Assembly: GCA_913775305.1 (NCBI GenBank)
Contig: CAJYIY010000112.1
Location: 1 to 32,484 of the forward strand
DNA: 32,484 nt
Reading direction: 5' to 3'
DNA from: an uncultured Erwinia sp.
GTDB lineage: Bacteria > Pseudomonadota > Gammaproteobacteria > Enterobacterales > Enterobacteriaceae
Shown here: positions 8,646-17,972 of the stretch, piece after piece
Numbering within the stretch: position 1 is the stretch's first letter
Layout of the letters: every line of letters starts with the position of its first letter
Notes under the pieces: generated by a model
Told to the model about the DNA's origin: nothing
Database searches by the model: none
What the model saw: the letters and a program-made list of their open reading frames with translations, nothing else
Program-made: the position numbers and the translations under genes

Positions 8646-9573
8646 TCTTCTCTCTGCGGGGATGGTTTCTGGCATCATCTTTTGCGGCATGAGTGCCGCT
8701 TTCGACGTTTTTGTGGGGAATATCACACAAAAATTAGATCCAGCCATATTTATTTTTTATTGTTTTATGATAGCAACGGGAGTCTTCTTTACGCTAGGGA
8801 TGATAAACAATGGAAAATCCTATCTTGTCAGAACCAAAAAAGATCGTAAGTTACTTTCTCTTGTGAATCTTGCCGTAATGCTGAACTGGGGAGGGTTAAT
8901 AGTCTCACTCAAGTTCCTGGAGCCGGCTGTTGTCGGAATCGCATCGGTGGCGTGCGGCCCGGCATTAACAATCGTGATTTCACGTTATTTTTTAAAAGAC
9001 ACATCTTCTCCCGGTAAGACTGAGACAGTAATTGCCTGGATTATTCTTGCTGGCGTTATTGTAATGCTTGCTAATTCGTACTTCGGAAAAAGCGGATTGA
9101 CCAGTACGGACTATATAGGTCGAACTGCTGGGATTGTAAGCGTCCTGTTCAGCGCTGTCGGGACTGTTCTTTATACCTTCTTTTCCAGGGGCCTCAGCAA
9201 AAAGGGGTGGAAAGCGTATGAAATTTTAGGATTCAGAAACATTCTTATGCTGTTAGTTTCCTTCATATACTGTATCCATCAAAGCATTCCACTGCTGCTG
9301 GAAAACGACTTGCTTCTGATTGTAGTATTGCTTTCTGTGGTTGGTCACATCATACCCGTTTTCCTTATCCAGAAGTCGATTAGTGAACTGGACCCAATTC
9401 ACGTATCACTACTGCTACTTTTGCTGCCCGTTTTTACCCTGGCGTTCCAGTTTACAGACAGCAGAATAGTCGTTTCCTGGGAAAGTATTTCGGCTGTTTT
9501 AGCAATAACATGCCTCCTGATCGTCCTTTGTGTAACTAAAGTTCAGGAAAAAAGAAGAGGTTCTTGCAAATGA
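8635..9573 (+). CDS. DMT-superfamily (EamA-like) inner-membrane transporter
   Basis: The 312-residue protein is almost entirely hydrophobic, with about ten predicted membrane segments in two repeated halves, the EamA/DMT layout; examples are the helices at [15 protein letters not shown] near the N-terminus and [13 protein letters not shown] near the C-terminus. A conserved-looking P-x-L-T/I turn ([14 protein letters not shown]) ends the first half, as in drug/metabolite exporters. The ATG at 8635 is preferred over a TTG at 8602 because AAAGG lies seven bases upstream of it. Its stop overlaps the ATP-grasp start as ATGA, so the two are coupled. Substrate cannot be read from sequence; export of the product of the neighbouring ligase is the natural inference. 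The region is more AT-rich than mutS or nar, consistent with acquisition. Confidence 0.85.
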   Translation: MKNNLLSAGMVSGIIFCGMSAAFDVFVGNITQKLDPAIFIFYCFMIATGVFFTLGMINNGKSYLVRTKKDRKLLSLVNLAVMLNWGGLIVSLKFLEPAVVGIASVACGPALTIVISRYFLKDTSSPGKTETVIAWIILAGVIVMLANSYFGKSGLTSTDYIGRTAGIVSVLFSAVGTVLYTFFSRGLSKKGWKAYEILGFRNILMLLVSFIYCIHQSIPLLLENDLLLIVVLLSVVGHIIPVFLIQKSISELDPIHVSLLLLLLPVFTLAFQFTDSRIVVSWESISAVLAITCLLIVLCVTKVQEKRRGSCK

Positions 9574-10814
9574 AAAGAGTAGCTGTTGTTGACGGTTTTT
9601 CATCAGGTAAATTTATTGCCAAAGGACTCCATGAAAAGGGTTGTGAACTGATCCACATATCCTCCAGCGACAAACTGGATGAATATTATTACAAGGGCTT
9701 CGACTTCAGCATTTACAATAAGACTGTTGTTCACAATGAATTAGGTGAAACCTTACGTCTTATCAGAGAGTTCGAAGCAGATTATGTGATTGCCGGTACG
9801 GAAAGCGGTGTAACGCTGTCCGACCTTATCAACCGTGAATTACGCCTACCCTACCGAAATGCCGCAGAAAAATCATCTTCGCGCCGTAATAAGTTTAACA
9901 TGATAGAAACGCTGCGAGCCGCCGGGCTGAATGCTGCAGACCAGATCCAGATATCTTCTGTTGAAGAGGCCTCAGAGTGGCTAAAAAGACAACAATACCC
10001 AGTGGTTTTAAAACCTTTGGAAAGCGCAGGGTCAGACGGAGTTTTTATTTGTCACAACAAAGATGCTGTAAGGGACGCTTTTAATCAAGTTTTTAATATA
10101 AAGAATAAACTTAACCTGAATAACGACAAAGTCTTACTGCAGGAATTTTTAAAGGGAACCGAATACGTTGTCAATTTTGTTTCCCTTGATGGTTTTTTTG
10201 TTCCTACTGAAGTAGTCAGATACCATAAGAGAAAACTTGATACCGGAAATGTGGTTTACGACATTGATGAAATTATTGATGCGGAAAGCCGAGAATTTAA
10301 AACACTGATTGAATACACCGCCAAAGTCTGTAGCTGTTTAGGAATCAAAAATGGTCCCAGCCATGCTGAGGTTATGCTGACAGATAATGGGCCTTGCCTC
10401 GTTGAGATTGCGGCGAGAAGTGATGGTATTCTCCGGCCAGATGTTGCAACTGTTACAACTGGACTTGGTCAGCTGGCTGCCACGGTCTTATCAATGACTG
10501 ATCCTGATAAGTTTATGTTCCAGGCTGGCTTACCTCATTATAAGCTGAAGAATCATTCCTTTAATGTATGCCTGATAAGTCCCCGTTCCGGGGTGTTCAG
10601 GGGAGAAGTCTTTGAGCAGCTCGTGCAAAAACTTCCCAGCTTTAAAAGAATAGAGTTTTATCTCTCCTCCGGAGCCCCCGTCAGCAAAACCCGGGATGTT
10701 TTCAGCCAGCCGGGCACGGTATATCTTGTTAGTGCTGACAAAGAACAGTTGTGGCGGGATTACAAAATAATCCGTGAATCTGAATCTCAGGGAATTTATC
10801 TGGAAGAAATCTGA
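9570..10814 (+). CDS. ATP-grasp carboxylate-amine ligase, possible amino-acid/dipeptide ligase
   Basis: The 414-residue protein has the ATP-grasp fold: an N-terminal pre-ATP-grasp Rossmann-like segment ([14 protein letters not shown]), the ATP-binding VVLKPLESAGSDGV (145-158), QEFLKGTEY (191-199), and the late metal-binding strand AEVML (267-271) followed by LVEIAARSDG (277-286). A C-terminal domain follows, as in L-amino-acid ligases of the BacD/DdaF type. Such enzymes join a carboxylate to an amine through an acyl-phosphate. The start is the ATG at 9570, overlapping the transporter stop by 4 bases, with GAAGAGG about 9 bases upstream. With the exporter and the yggS-like remnant it looks like a small amino-acid-derived metabolite locus. 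The substrates are not predictable here, and a primary-metabolic ligase is an alternative. Confidence 0.85.
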   Translation: MKRVAVVDGFSSGKFIAKGLHEKGCELIHISSSDKLDEYYYKGFDFSIYNKTVVHNELGETLRLIREFEADYVIAGTESGVTLSDLINRELRLPYRNAAEKSSSRRNKFNMIETLRAAGLNAADQIQISSVEEASEWLKRQQYPVVLKPLESAGSDGVFICHNKDAVRDAFNQVFNIKNKLNLNNDKVLLQEFLKGTEYVVNFVSLDGFFVPTEVVRYHKRKLDTGNVVYDIDEIIDAESREFKTLIEYTAKVCSCLGIKNGPSHAEVMLTDNGPCLVEIAARSDGILRPDVATVTTGLGQLAATVLSMTDPDKFMFQAGLPHYKLKNHSFNVCLISPRSGVFRGEVFEQLVQKLPSFKRIEFYLSSGAPVSKTRDVFSQPGTVYLVSADKEQLWRDYKIIRESESQGIYLEEI

Positions 10815-10912
10815 CATTGTTAATGATTGTATCTGAATCCATCCAGGTCACGGCTGGGTATATCTTCCTGAGACTGGGTATTTTACTGCGTGACCGATTC
10901 CGGTTTTGATAA

Positions 10913-11085
10913 GCACATGGAATTTTTAACGAAGACAGCAGTCCACTATTGCCATACTTAATGAACCGGCAGTTGCTGTGCGATATGGAACACGATCATA
11001 TCGGGCTCCATCGTTTGCTGAATAATGGCAATTCGTCATGTACTGTACGACGCCGCTCAGGAACTGATTAGATTTCAATCATCTT
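10913..11085 (+). pseudogene. Possible relic of a hemerythrin-like (YtfE/DnrN-type) gene
   Basis: A frame from 10913 reads AHGIFNEDSSPLLPYL and then CDMEHDHIGLHRLLNN. This resembles the H...E...LFP and M..EHD..G..L motifs of di-iron hemerythrin-like iron-sulfur repair proteins. A shifted frame from about 11034 continues as LYDAAQELIRF, matching the helix that follows in that family. Stops and a frameshift show it is not functional. The resemblance is weak and rests on a few motifs; it may be chance. If real it would be a nitrosative-stress gene lost beside the nitrate reductase operon. The rest of the 428-base gap 10815-11242 shows only hairpins and no gene. Confidence 0.3.
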
Positions 11086-11120
11086 ATGATTGCTGGCTGG
11101 TGTTAAACACAGGTGCAGAA

Positions 11121-11141
11121 CTCTCTTTTATTTAAAGAGAG
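11121..11141. repeat. Short hairpin CTCTCTTT/AAAGAGAG
   Basis: A perfect 8-base inverted repeat with a 5-base loop in the gap between the ATP-grasp gene and narI. No T run follows on either strand, so it is not a clear terminator. Confidence 0.4.
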
Positions 11142-11199
11142 CCGAAGTGTATAGAGATCGGTGGGGTCAGTCTAACCAATCACTTCACAGACTCTTTCA

Positions 11200-11231
11200 G
11201 GGCGGGTATCTTACCCGCCCGTTTTAATTTT
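11200..11231 (+). terminator. Strong rho-independent terminator facing narI
   Basis: GGGCGGGTA (11200-11208) pairs perfectly with TACCCGCCC (11212-11220) around TCT, followed by GTTTTAATTTT on the plus strand. The T tract is on the plus strand, so it stops rightward transcription before it runs antisense into nar. On the minus strand the same stem lies just after narI but lacks a T run, so it may only slow or protect the narGHJI transcript. Confidence 0.8.
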
Positions 11232-11242
11232 ACCGTCTGTTT

Positions 11243-11920
11243 TCAGCGGCGGTTACGCACCAGCTGATAGCGACGGGTGAGATACTCCACTGGCGCACTC
11301 CATATGTGCACCAGGCGGCAGAACGGGAACAGCAGAAACAGCGTCATGCCCAGCACCATATGTACACGGTAGACAGGTGCCACGCCGTCGAGATACTGCG
11401 ATGCACCACCATGGAAAGTCACTACCGCCTGCGCCCAGCCCACCAGCTTCATCATCTCCAGACCATCAGGGTGCTGTGCTGAGAATGGAATGGTCAGCAG
11501 TCCCAGCGCCGCCTGCGCCACCAGCAATGTCAGGATCATAATGTCAGCCGCGCTGCTGGTCGCACGCACGCGAGCGTTCGTCAGCCGACGCTTCAGCAGC
11601 AGCCCGCCACCGATCAACGTCATAGCCCCGCAGATGCCCCCGGCAATCATCGCCAGCTGCTGCTTGGCGGCAATCGGCAGGAAGGACTGATATACCCAGT
11701 GCGGCGTCAGCAGGCCGACAATATGACCGAAGAAGATACCAATAATGCCAATATGAAACAGGTTAGAAGCCAGTCTCATCCCCTTTTTACTCAGCATCTG
11801 GCTGGAGCCCGCCCGCCAGCTGTACTGCCCATAGTCGTAGCGCAGCCAGCTTCCCACCAGAAATACCGTACCGGCAAGATAAGGGTAAATATCAAAAAAG
11901 AACCTGTTTAAAAATTGCAT
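11243..11920 (-). CDS. narI: Respiratory nitrate reductase A gamma subunit (cytochrome b)
   Basis: This 225-residue integral membrane cytochrome b takes electrons from quinol and passes them to NarH. The four haem b ligands of E. coli NarI are present at the same positions: H56 and H66 in the second membrane helix and H187 and H205 in the last two. Five membrane segments are apparent and the length equals the E. coli protein. It is the last gene of narGHJI, starting three bases after the narJ stop. No anomaly is seen. Confidence 0.97.
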   Translation of the reverse strand: MQFLNRFFFDIYPYLAGTVFLVGSWLRYDYGQYSWRAGSSQMLSKKGMRLASNLFHIGIIGIFFGHIVGLLTPHWVYQSFLPIAAKQQLAMIAGGICGAMTLIGGGLLLKRRLTNARVRATSSAADIMILTLLVAQAALGLLTIPFSAQHPDGLEMMKLVGWAQAVVTFHGGASQYLDGVAPVYRVHMVLGMTLFLLFPFCRLVHIWSAPVEYLTRRYQLVRNRR

Positions 11921-11923
11921 TTT

Positions 11924-12646
11924 CTACTCTCCCCTTGTCTGGCTGAGTGACGAAACATCGAGATACTGCGGCGTGACGGCGCCCGCGAAACGGCGCTGAT
12001 GAGCGGCAGAACAGCCCTCGCCCTGTGGATTCATGCGGGCAATAAAGGACACCTGCTCCTCTTCCCACACCGCGTCGAGTGCCTGCGGCGTATCGTCCCG
12101 CGTTTCACCGGCAACCTGCGACTTTAGCGACGTCGGGCTGGCGCTGCTGCCGGAGAGATCCAGCAGCAGCGGGAATAGCTGGGCATAAGGGCTGCCACGC
12201 TGTTCCAGCCTCGCGCCCAGCAGAGCCAGGATGGGTGCCACGTCCTGCAAGCCCTGACGGACGCGGTCCAGCCCTCCCTGCGCCAGATATTCCAGATAAA
12301 GCGGCAGATGATCCGGCAGTTCGCGGGCATCCAGCTCCAGCCCATCAGCACGGTACTGCTCCATCAAATCAACCATCGCCTGACCGCGATCGCGTGACTC
12401 ACCGTGAACATGTTCAAACAGCAGCAGCGAAGTTGCGCGACCGCGATCGAACAGCTCGCAGTAATCGGCTTGCAGATCGAGCAGCGGCCGCTCTGCACAG
12501 CGGCGGATAAACGCCGCCAGCCGGGTTTTGTGCTCAGGACGGAGTTCGTCGGCTTCCTGCAGGGCTGCCAGCAGCTCGTCCTGATGATCAAACAGCTCCT
12601 GCTCCGGGTAATCGAGCAGTCGGGCGATAAGACATAGCGCAATCAT
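11924..12646 (-). CDS. narJ: Nitrate reductase molybdenum cofactor assembly chaperone
   Basis: The 240-residue cytoplasmic chaperone of the TorD/NarJ family binds the NarG N-terminus and controls Mo-cofactor insertion and membrane attachment. The family pattern is clear: CLIARLLDYPEQEL at the N-terminus, LLFEHVHGESRDRGQAMVDL near residue 80, and DHLPLYLEYL. The ATG at 12646 overlaps the narH stop by 4 bases (ATGA) and gives a length close to E. coli NarJ (236). The frame is open further upstream to 12766, but that extension is an out-of-frame overlap with narH and lacks family similarity. Confidence 0.96.
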   Translation of the reverse strand: MIALCLIARLLDYPEQELFDHQDELLAALQEADELRPEHKTRLAAFIRRCAERPLLDLQADYCELFDRGRATSLLLFEHVHGESRDRGQAMVDLMEQYRADGLELDARELPDHLPLYLEYLAQGGLDRVRQGLQDVAPILALLGARLEQRGSPYAQLFPLLLDLSGSSASPTSLKSQVAGETRDDTPQALDAVWEEEQVSFIARMNPQGEGCSAAHQRRFAGAVTPQYLDVSSLSQTRGE

Positions 12647-14187
12647 GAGGCATCTTCCTTCCGCTGAGTTTTGATCGAGACGTCGATAGCATCGATACGG
12701 CGGCTGTTGAACAGATTGAACTTCACGTCGCTGCCGTGGCAGCCGTCGCCAAAGCTGAAGCCACACCCCTTACTCTCAGGAAAAGCTTCACGCGCCTGCT
12801 CACGGTGGCTTGACGGGATCACAAAGCGATCCTCATAGTTGGCGATCGCCAGATAGCGATACATCTCCTGCGCCTGCGCCTCGGTTAGCCCTACCTGTTC
12901 CAGCGCGCTGATATCATGAACTCCGTCGACGGTTTCAGCGCGCTTGTAGTGACGCATGGCCAGCATACGTTTCAGCGCCAGCAGCACCGGAGCGGTATCG
13001 CCAGCCGTCAGCAGGTTAGCGAGGTACTGCACCGGAATACGCAGACTTTCCACGTCCGGCAGCACGCCGTTATGGGGCAGCTGCCCCGCATCCGCCACGG
13101 ACTGAATCGGAGACAGCGGCGGCACGTACCAGACCATAGGCAGCGTGCGATATTCCGGATGCAGCGGCAGCGCGAGCTTCCAGTCCATCGCCATTTTGTA
13201 GACCGGTGAACGCTGTGCCGCATCGATCACGCTCTGCGGCACGCCGTCTTTCAGTGCCTGCTCAATCACCGCCGGATCGTGTGGATCGAGGAAGATATCC
13301 AGCTGACTCTGATAGAGATCTTTTTCATTTTCTACCGAGGCGGCCTGCTCAATGCGATCGGCGTCATACAGCAGCACGCCGAGGTAGCGAATGCGACCCA
13401 CGCAGGTTTCTGAACACACGGTCGGTTCGCCGGACTCGATACGCGGATAGCAGAAAATGCATTTTTCCGATTTGCCGCTTTTCCAGTTGAAGTAGATTTT
13501 CTTGTAAGGGCAGCCGGTCAGGCACATGCGCCAGCCACGGCACTTATCCTGATCGATCAGTACAATGCCGTCTTCGGCGCGCTTATAAATCGCACCGCTC
13601 GGACAGGTCGCCACGCACGAGGGGTTCAGGCAGTGCTCACACAGGCGCGGCAGATACATCATGAAGGTGTTTTCGAACTGGCCGTACATCTCCTTCTGAA
13701 TGTGCGCAAAGTTGGTATCCTTCGAGCGCTTGCTGAATTCGCCGCCGAGAATTTCTTCCCAGTTAGGACCGTTCTCAATTTTCTTCATCCGCTCACCGGT
13801 AATCAGCGAGCGCGGGCGGGCGATAGGCTGGTGTTTACCAGCAGGTGCGTTATGCAGATGCTGATAGTCAAAATCAAACGGCTCGTAGTAGTCATCCAGC
13901 TCCGGCACGTGCGGGTTAGCGAAGATCTTCGACAGCACGCTCATCCGGCTCCCCATACGCGGCTCCAGCTTACCGCTGATCTTGCGGATCCAGCCGCCCT
14001 TCCATTTTTCCTGATCTTCCCAGGCGTTAGGGAAGCCCTGGCCCGGTTTGCTTTCGACGTTGTTGAACCAGGCGTACTCCATCCCTTCGCGGCTGGTCCA
14101 GACGTTTTTACAGGTCACTGAGCAGGTGTGGCAGCCGATGCATTTGTCGAGATTCAATACCATCCCGACCTGTGAGCGAATTTTCAT
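12643..14187 (-). CDS. narH: Respiratory nitrate reductase A beta subunit (iron-sulfur)
   Basis: This 514-residue ferredoxin-like subunit carries the Fe-S chain between NarI haems and NarG. The first cluster motif is C16-x2-C19-x2-C22-x3-C26 (KCIGCHTCSVTC), matching E. coli NarH. Further cysteine groups are CEHCLNPSCVATC, CRGWRMCLTGC (where W replaces a cysteine, as in the family's 3Fe-4S cluster) and KCIFCYPR. The ATG at 14187 overlaps the narG stop by 4 bases; the frame extends 10 codons further, inside narG, and is not used. The length is within two residues of E. coli NarH. Confidence 0.98.
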   Translation of the reverse strand: MKIRSQVGMVLNLDKCIGCHTCSVTCKNVWTSREGMEYAWFNNVESKPGQGFPNAWEDQEKWKGGWIRKISGKLEPRMGSRMSVLSKIFANPHVPELDDYYEPFDFDYQHLHNAPAGKHQPIARPRSLITGERMKKIENGPNWEEILGGEFSKRSKDTNFAHIQKEMYGQFENTFMMYLPRLCEHCLNPSCVATCPSGAIYKRAEDGIVLIDQDKCRGWRMCLTGCPYKKIYFNWKSGKSEKCIFCYPRIESGEPTVCSETCVGRIRYLGVLLYDADRIEQAASVENEKDLYQSQLDIFLDPHDPAVIEQALKDGVPQSVIDAAQRSPVYKMAMDWKLALPLHPEYRTLPMVWYVPPLSPIQSVADAGQLPHNGVLPDVESLRIPVQYLANLLTAGDTAPVLLALKRMLAMRHYKRAETVDGVHDISALEQVGLTEAQAQEMYRYLAIANYEDRFVIPSSHREQAREAFPESKGCGFSFGDGCHGSDVKFNLFNSRRIDAIDVSIKTQRKEDAS

Positions 14188-17100
14188 TTTGCAATCTCCT
14201 GCTGACTGCCCTGGCAATCGTCGTTGCCCTCACCATCTAACCAGTTAATGTTATTCATCTTTCTGACGATCACGAACTCGTCGCGGTTAGAACCCACGGT
14301 ACCGTAATAGTTAAAGCCGTAAGACTGCTGGGCGTAGCCGCCAATCATATGCGTTGGTTTCGGGCAGACGCGGGTAACCGAGTTGTGAATGCCACCGCGC
14401 TGCCGGGTGGTTTCCGCCCCCGGAATGTTAACGAGACGTTCCTGAGCGTGGTACATCATGGTCATTCCGGCAGGTACGCGCTGGCTAACTACGGCCCTGG
14501 CGGTCAGGGCACCGTTGGCGTTAAACGCCTCAATCCAGTCGTTATCCTCAATGCCTAACTGCTTCGCATCGTCCTCGCTCAGCCAGACAATCGGGCCACC
14601 GCGCGACAGCGTCAGCATCAGCAGGTTTTCACTGTAGGTGGAGTGAATCCCCCATTTCTGGTGCGGGGTGATGAAGTTCAGCGCCTTTTCCGGGTTGCCA
14701 TTGGGTTTGCGGTTCAACAGCGGCTGTACGGTTCGGGTGTCAATCGGCGGGCGGTAGGCCAGCAGACTTTCACCAAAATCACGCATCCACTGATGATCCT
14801 GATACAGCTGCTGACGGCCGGTCAGCGTTCGCCATGGGATCAGCTCGTGAACGTTGGTATAACCGGCGTTATAGGAGACGTGCTCATCTTCCAGACCTGA
14901 CCAGGTCGGGCTGGAGATAATTTTGCGCGGCTGCGCCTGAATATCGCGGAAGCGGATTTTCTCATCCTCTTTATTCAGCGCCAGATGGGTATGTTCCCGC
15001 CCGGTCAATACGCCCAGCGCCTGCCAGGCTTTTACCGCAACCTGACCATTGGTTTCCGGCGCCAGCGAAAGAATGACTTCGGCGGCATCAATGGCACTGT
15101 TGATAACAGGCCGGCCCGCTGCCGGACCGTCGATTTTTACCTTATTGAGTTTTTTGAGGAAATCGACTTCAGTCTGGGTATTCCAGCTAATGCCCTTTCC
15201 GCCGTTGCCCAGCTTATCGAGCAGCGGTCCAAGGGAGGTAAAGCGCTCAAAGGTCGACGGATAATCACGTTCGACCACCATAATATGCGGCGCGGTTTTC
15301 CCCGGGATCAGATCGCATTCGCCCTTATGCCAGTCCTGCACGCCCAGCGGCTGCGCCAGTTCGGCGGCGGTGTCATGTTGCACAGGCAGCGTCACCACGT
15401 CGGTTTCCACGCCAAGGTGCCCGATGCAAAGTTCCGAGAAACGCTTCGCTATGCCCTTGTAGATTTCCCAGTCGCTGCGGGATTCCCAGGCCGGATCGAC
15501 AGCGGCAGACAGGGGATGAATAAACGGATGCATATCCGAGGTATTCATATCGTCTTTTTCATACCAGGTAGCGGTTGGCAGCACGATATCGGAGTAGAGG
15601 CAGGTGCTCGACATGCGAAAATCGAGGGTGACCACCAGGTCAAGTTTGCCCTCGCCCGGATTATCACGCCATTCCACCTCTTCCGGCTGCGGTGCCCCCT
15701 GCTCAGCCAGATCGTCACCCAGCACGCCGCTGTCGGTTCCCAGCAGGTACTTCAGCAGATACTCATGCCCCTTACCGGAAGAACCCAGCAGGTTAGAACG
15801 CCAGACAAACAGGTTGCGCGGGAAGTTTTGCGGATCGTCAGGCTGCTCGGCGGCAAAGCGCACAGTGCCATCTTTCAAACCGGCGACGGTGTAATCCACC
15901 GGGGAGAGGCCTGCCGCTTTAGCTTTTGCCGCCAGATGCAGCGGGTTAACGTTCAGCTGCGGGGCCGAGGGCAGCCAGCCCATACGTTCAGATCGCACGT
16001 TGAAGTCAATCAGACTGCCGGTGTAGCGCGATTTATCCGCCAGCGGTGACAGCAGTTCGTCGGTCTTCAGGCTCTCGTAGCGCCACTGGCTGGAATGATT
16101 ATAGAAGAATGATGTGCCGTTCATCTGGCGCGGCGGGCGCTGCCAGTCAAGGCCAAAGGCCAGCGGCAGCCAGCCGGTCTGCGGGCGCAGTTTTTCCTGG
16201 CCAACATAGTGCGCCCAGCCGCCACCGCTCTGGCCCACGCAGCCGCAGAACACGAGTAAATTGATCAACCCACGGTAGTTCATATCCATGTGATACCAGT
16301 GGTTCAGACCGGCTCCAACGATGATCATGGATCGGCCACGCGTTTTTTCAGCGGTTTCCGCAAATTCACGTGCGATTCGGATTGTATTCTGACGCGGCAC
16401 GCCGGTGATCTGCTCCGCCCATGCCGGACTGTAGGCCTTCACCTCATCATAGGTTACCGCGCAGTTCGCATCGTTCATGCCGCGCTCAACCCCATAGTTC
16501 GCCAGCGTGAGATCGTAGACGCTGGTCACCAGCGCGGTGCTGCCGTCTGCCAGCAGCAGGCGTTTAACCGGCAGTTTGTGCAGCAAAATTTCATCCAGCG
16601 CAACGGTGTTGAAGTCCTGAACTTCGGTGCCGCCGAAATAAGGAAAGCCGACATCAACAATCTCATCATGCTGGCCCAGCAGACTCAGCTGCAGTTCCAC
16701 CTCCTGCCGATCCCTGCCTTCGCGTGATTCGAGGTTCCATTTACCCTTTTCCCCCCAGCGATAGCCAATTGACCCCTGTGGTGAAACCAGCTCACCGCTG
16801 GATTCATTGATGGCAATGGTCTTCCACTGAGGATTGTTTTGCTGACCGAGTCCGTCAACCAGATCGCTGGCGCGCAGCAGGCGTCCGGCTGCGTAGTAGC
16901 CACCGTCACGCGGCTCCAGCATCACCAGCATCGGCATATCGGTATAGGCACGAACGTAGTTACGGAAGTATTCCACCTGACGCTGCTGATGGAACTCGGT
17001 CAGCATCACGTGCCCCATCGCCAGCGCCAGTGCGCTGTCGGTGCCCTGCTTAGGTGCCAGCCACTGATCGCAAAGCTTGGCGATCTCGGCATAGTCCGGC

Positions 17101-17945
17101 GTGATAGCGACTGTTTTAGTCCCTTTATAGCGAACTTCAGTAAAGAAGTGCGCATCCGGCGTACGGGTCTGAGGCACGTTACTGCCCCACGCCATAATGT
17201 AGGAGGCGTTGTACCAGTCGGCAGATTCGGGCACATCGGTCTGCTCACCCCAGGTCATGGGTGATGCCGGTGGCAGGTCGCAGTACCAGTCATAGAAGCT
17301 CAGGCTGGTGCCGCCAATCAATGACAGATAACGCGAACCCGAAGCGTAGGAAACCATCGACATTGCCGGGATTGGGGAGAAACCAATAATACGGTCAGGG
17401 CCGAAGGTTTTCGCCGTGTAGATATTAGCCGAAGCAATCAGCTCATTGACCTCCTGCCAGCTTGAACGCACGAACCCCCCGCGCCCACGTGCTGCTTTGT
17501 AGCTTTTCGCCTGTTCGGCGTCTTCCACAATCGACTGCCACGCCAGCACCGGATCGCTGTGCAGGGCTTTCGCCTTTCGCCAGAGCGTAATCAGCTGCTT
17601 ACGCATCAGGGGATATTTCAGGCGGTTAGCGCTGTATAAATACCACGAATAGCTGGCGCCGCGGGGACAGCCGCGAGGCTCATGATTCGGCAAATCCGGG
17701 CGGGTGCGGGGATAGTCGGTTTGCTGGGTCTCCCAAGTAACCAGGCCATTTTTCACATAGATTTTCCAGCTGCATGAGCCGGTACAGTTGACGCCGTGGG
17801 TGGAGCGAACAATTTTGTCATGCTGCCAGCGGCTACGATAGCCATCCTCCCAGTCACGATTAACGTTCAGGGTTTGTCCGTGATCGCCGGAGAAGGGTTC
17901 CGCCAGCTGTTTGAAATAACGTAAACGATCCAAAAATTTGCTCAT
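14184..17945 (-). CDS. narG: Respiratory nitrate reductase A alpha (catalytic, Mo-bisMGD) subunit
   Basis: The 1253-residue molybdoenzyme reduces nitrate to nitrite on the cytoplasmic face, coupled to quinol oxidation. The FS0 [4Fe-4S] ligands are H50, C54, C58 and C93, and the Mo ligand aspartate is D223 in DWYCDLPPASP; both match the E. coli enzyme after allowing for the initiator Met. The N-terminus MSKFLDRLRYFKQ is the NarJ-binding segment rather than a working Tat signal, as in E. coli NarG. It follows narK after 27 bases with GGAG upstream of the ATG and no obvious promoter of its own, so narK-narGHJI is probably one operon. Several long antisense frames inside it are shadows. Confidence 0.98.
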   Translation of the reverse strand: MSKFLDRLRYFKQLAEPFSGDHGQTLNVNRDWEDGYRSRWQHDKIVRSTHGVNCTGSCSWKIYVKNGLVTWETQQTDYPRTRPDLPNHEPRGCPRGASYSWYLYSANRLKYPLMRKQLITLWRKAKALHSDPVLAWQSIVEDAEQAKSYKAARGRGGFVRSSWQEVNELIASANIYTAKTFGPDRIIGFSPIPAMSMVSYASGSRYLSLIGGTSLSFYDWYCDLPPASPMTWGEQTDVPESADWYNASYIMAWGSNVPQTRTPDAHFFTEVRYKGTKTVAITPDYAEIAKLCDQWLAPKQGTDSALALAMGHVMLTEFHQQRQVEYFRNYVRAYTDMPMLVMLEPRDGGYYAAGRLLRASDLVDGLGQQNNPQWKTIAINESSGELVSPQGSIGYRWGEKGKWNLESREGRDRQEVELQLSLLGQHDEIVDVGFPYFGGTEVQDFNTVALDEILLHKLPVKRLLLADGSTALVTSVYDLTLANYGVERGMNDANCAVTYDEVKAYSPAWAEQITGVPRQNTIRIAREFAETAEKTRGRSMIIVGAGLNHWYHMDMNYRGLINLLVFCGCVGQSGGGWAHYVGQEKLRPQTGWLPLAFGLDWQRPPRQMNGTSFFYNHSSQWRYESLKTDELLSPLADKSRYTGSLIDFNVRSERMGWLPSAPQLNVNPLHLAAKAKAAGLSPVDYTVAGLKDGTVRFAAEQPDDPQNFPRNLFVWRSNLLGSSGKGHEYLLKYLLGTDSGVLGDDLAEQGAPQPEEVEWRDNPGEGKLDLVVTLDFRMSSTCLYSDIVLPTATWYEKDDMNTSDMHPFIHPLSAAVDPAWESRSDWEIYKGIAKRFSELCIGHLGVETDVVTLPVQHDTAAELAQPLGVQDWHKGECDLIPGKTAPHIMVVERDYPSTFERFTSLGPLLDKLGNGGKGISWNTQTEVDFLKKLNKVKIDGPAAGRPVINSAIDAAEVILSLAPETNGQVAVKAWQALGVLTGREHTHLALNKEDEKIRFRDIQAQPRKIISSPTWSGLEDEHVSYNAGYTNVHELIPWRTLTGRQQLYQDHQWMRDFGESLLAYRPPIDTRTVQPLLNRKPNGNPEKALNFITPHQKWGIHSTYSENLLMLTLSRGGPIVWLSEDDAKQLGIEDNDWIEAFNANGALTARAVVSQRVPAGMTMMYHAQERLVNIPGAETTRQRGGIHNSVTRVCPKPTHMIGGYAQQSYGFNYYGTVGSNRDEFVIVRKMNNINWLDGEGNDDCQGSQQEIAK

Positions 17946-17972
17946 ACTACATACTCCAGGAAGGAATGATGG

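Noticed and set aside
10847-10895. GGTCACG/CGTGACC inverted repeat with repeated CTGGGTAT
   Set aside because: Arms of 7 bases are widely separated, with no promoter or protein-site match that I can name.
14985-16049. 354-codon plus-strand open frame inside narG
   Set aside because: It is antisense to a perfectly conserved narG, has no family similarity, and high-GC genes routinely leave such shadows.
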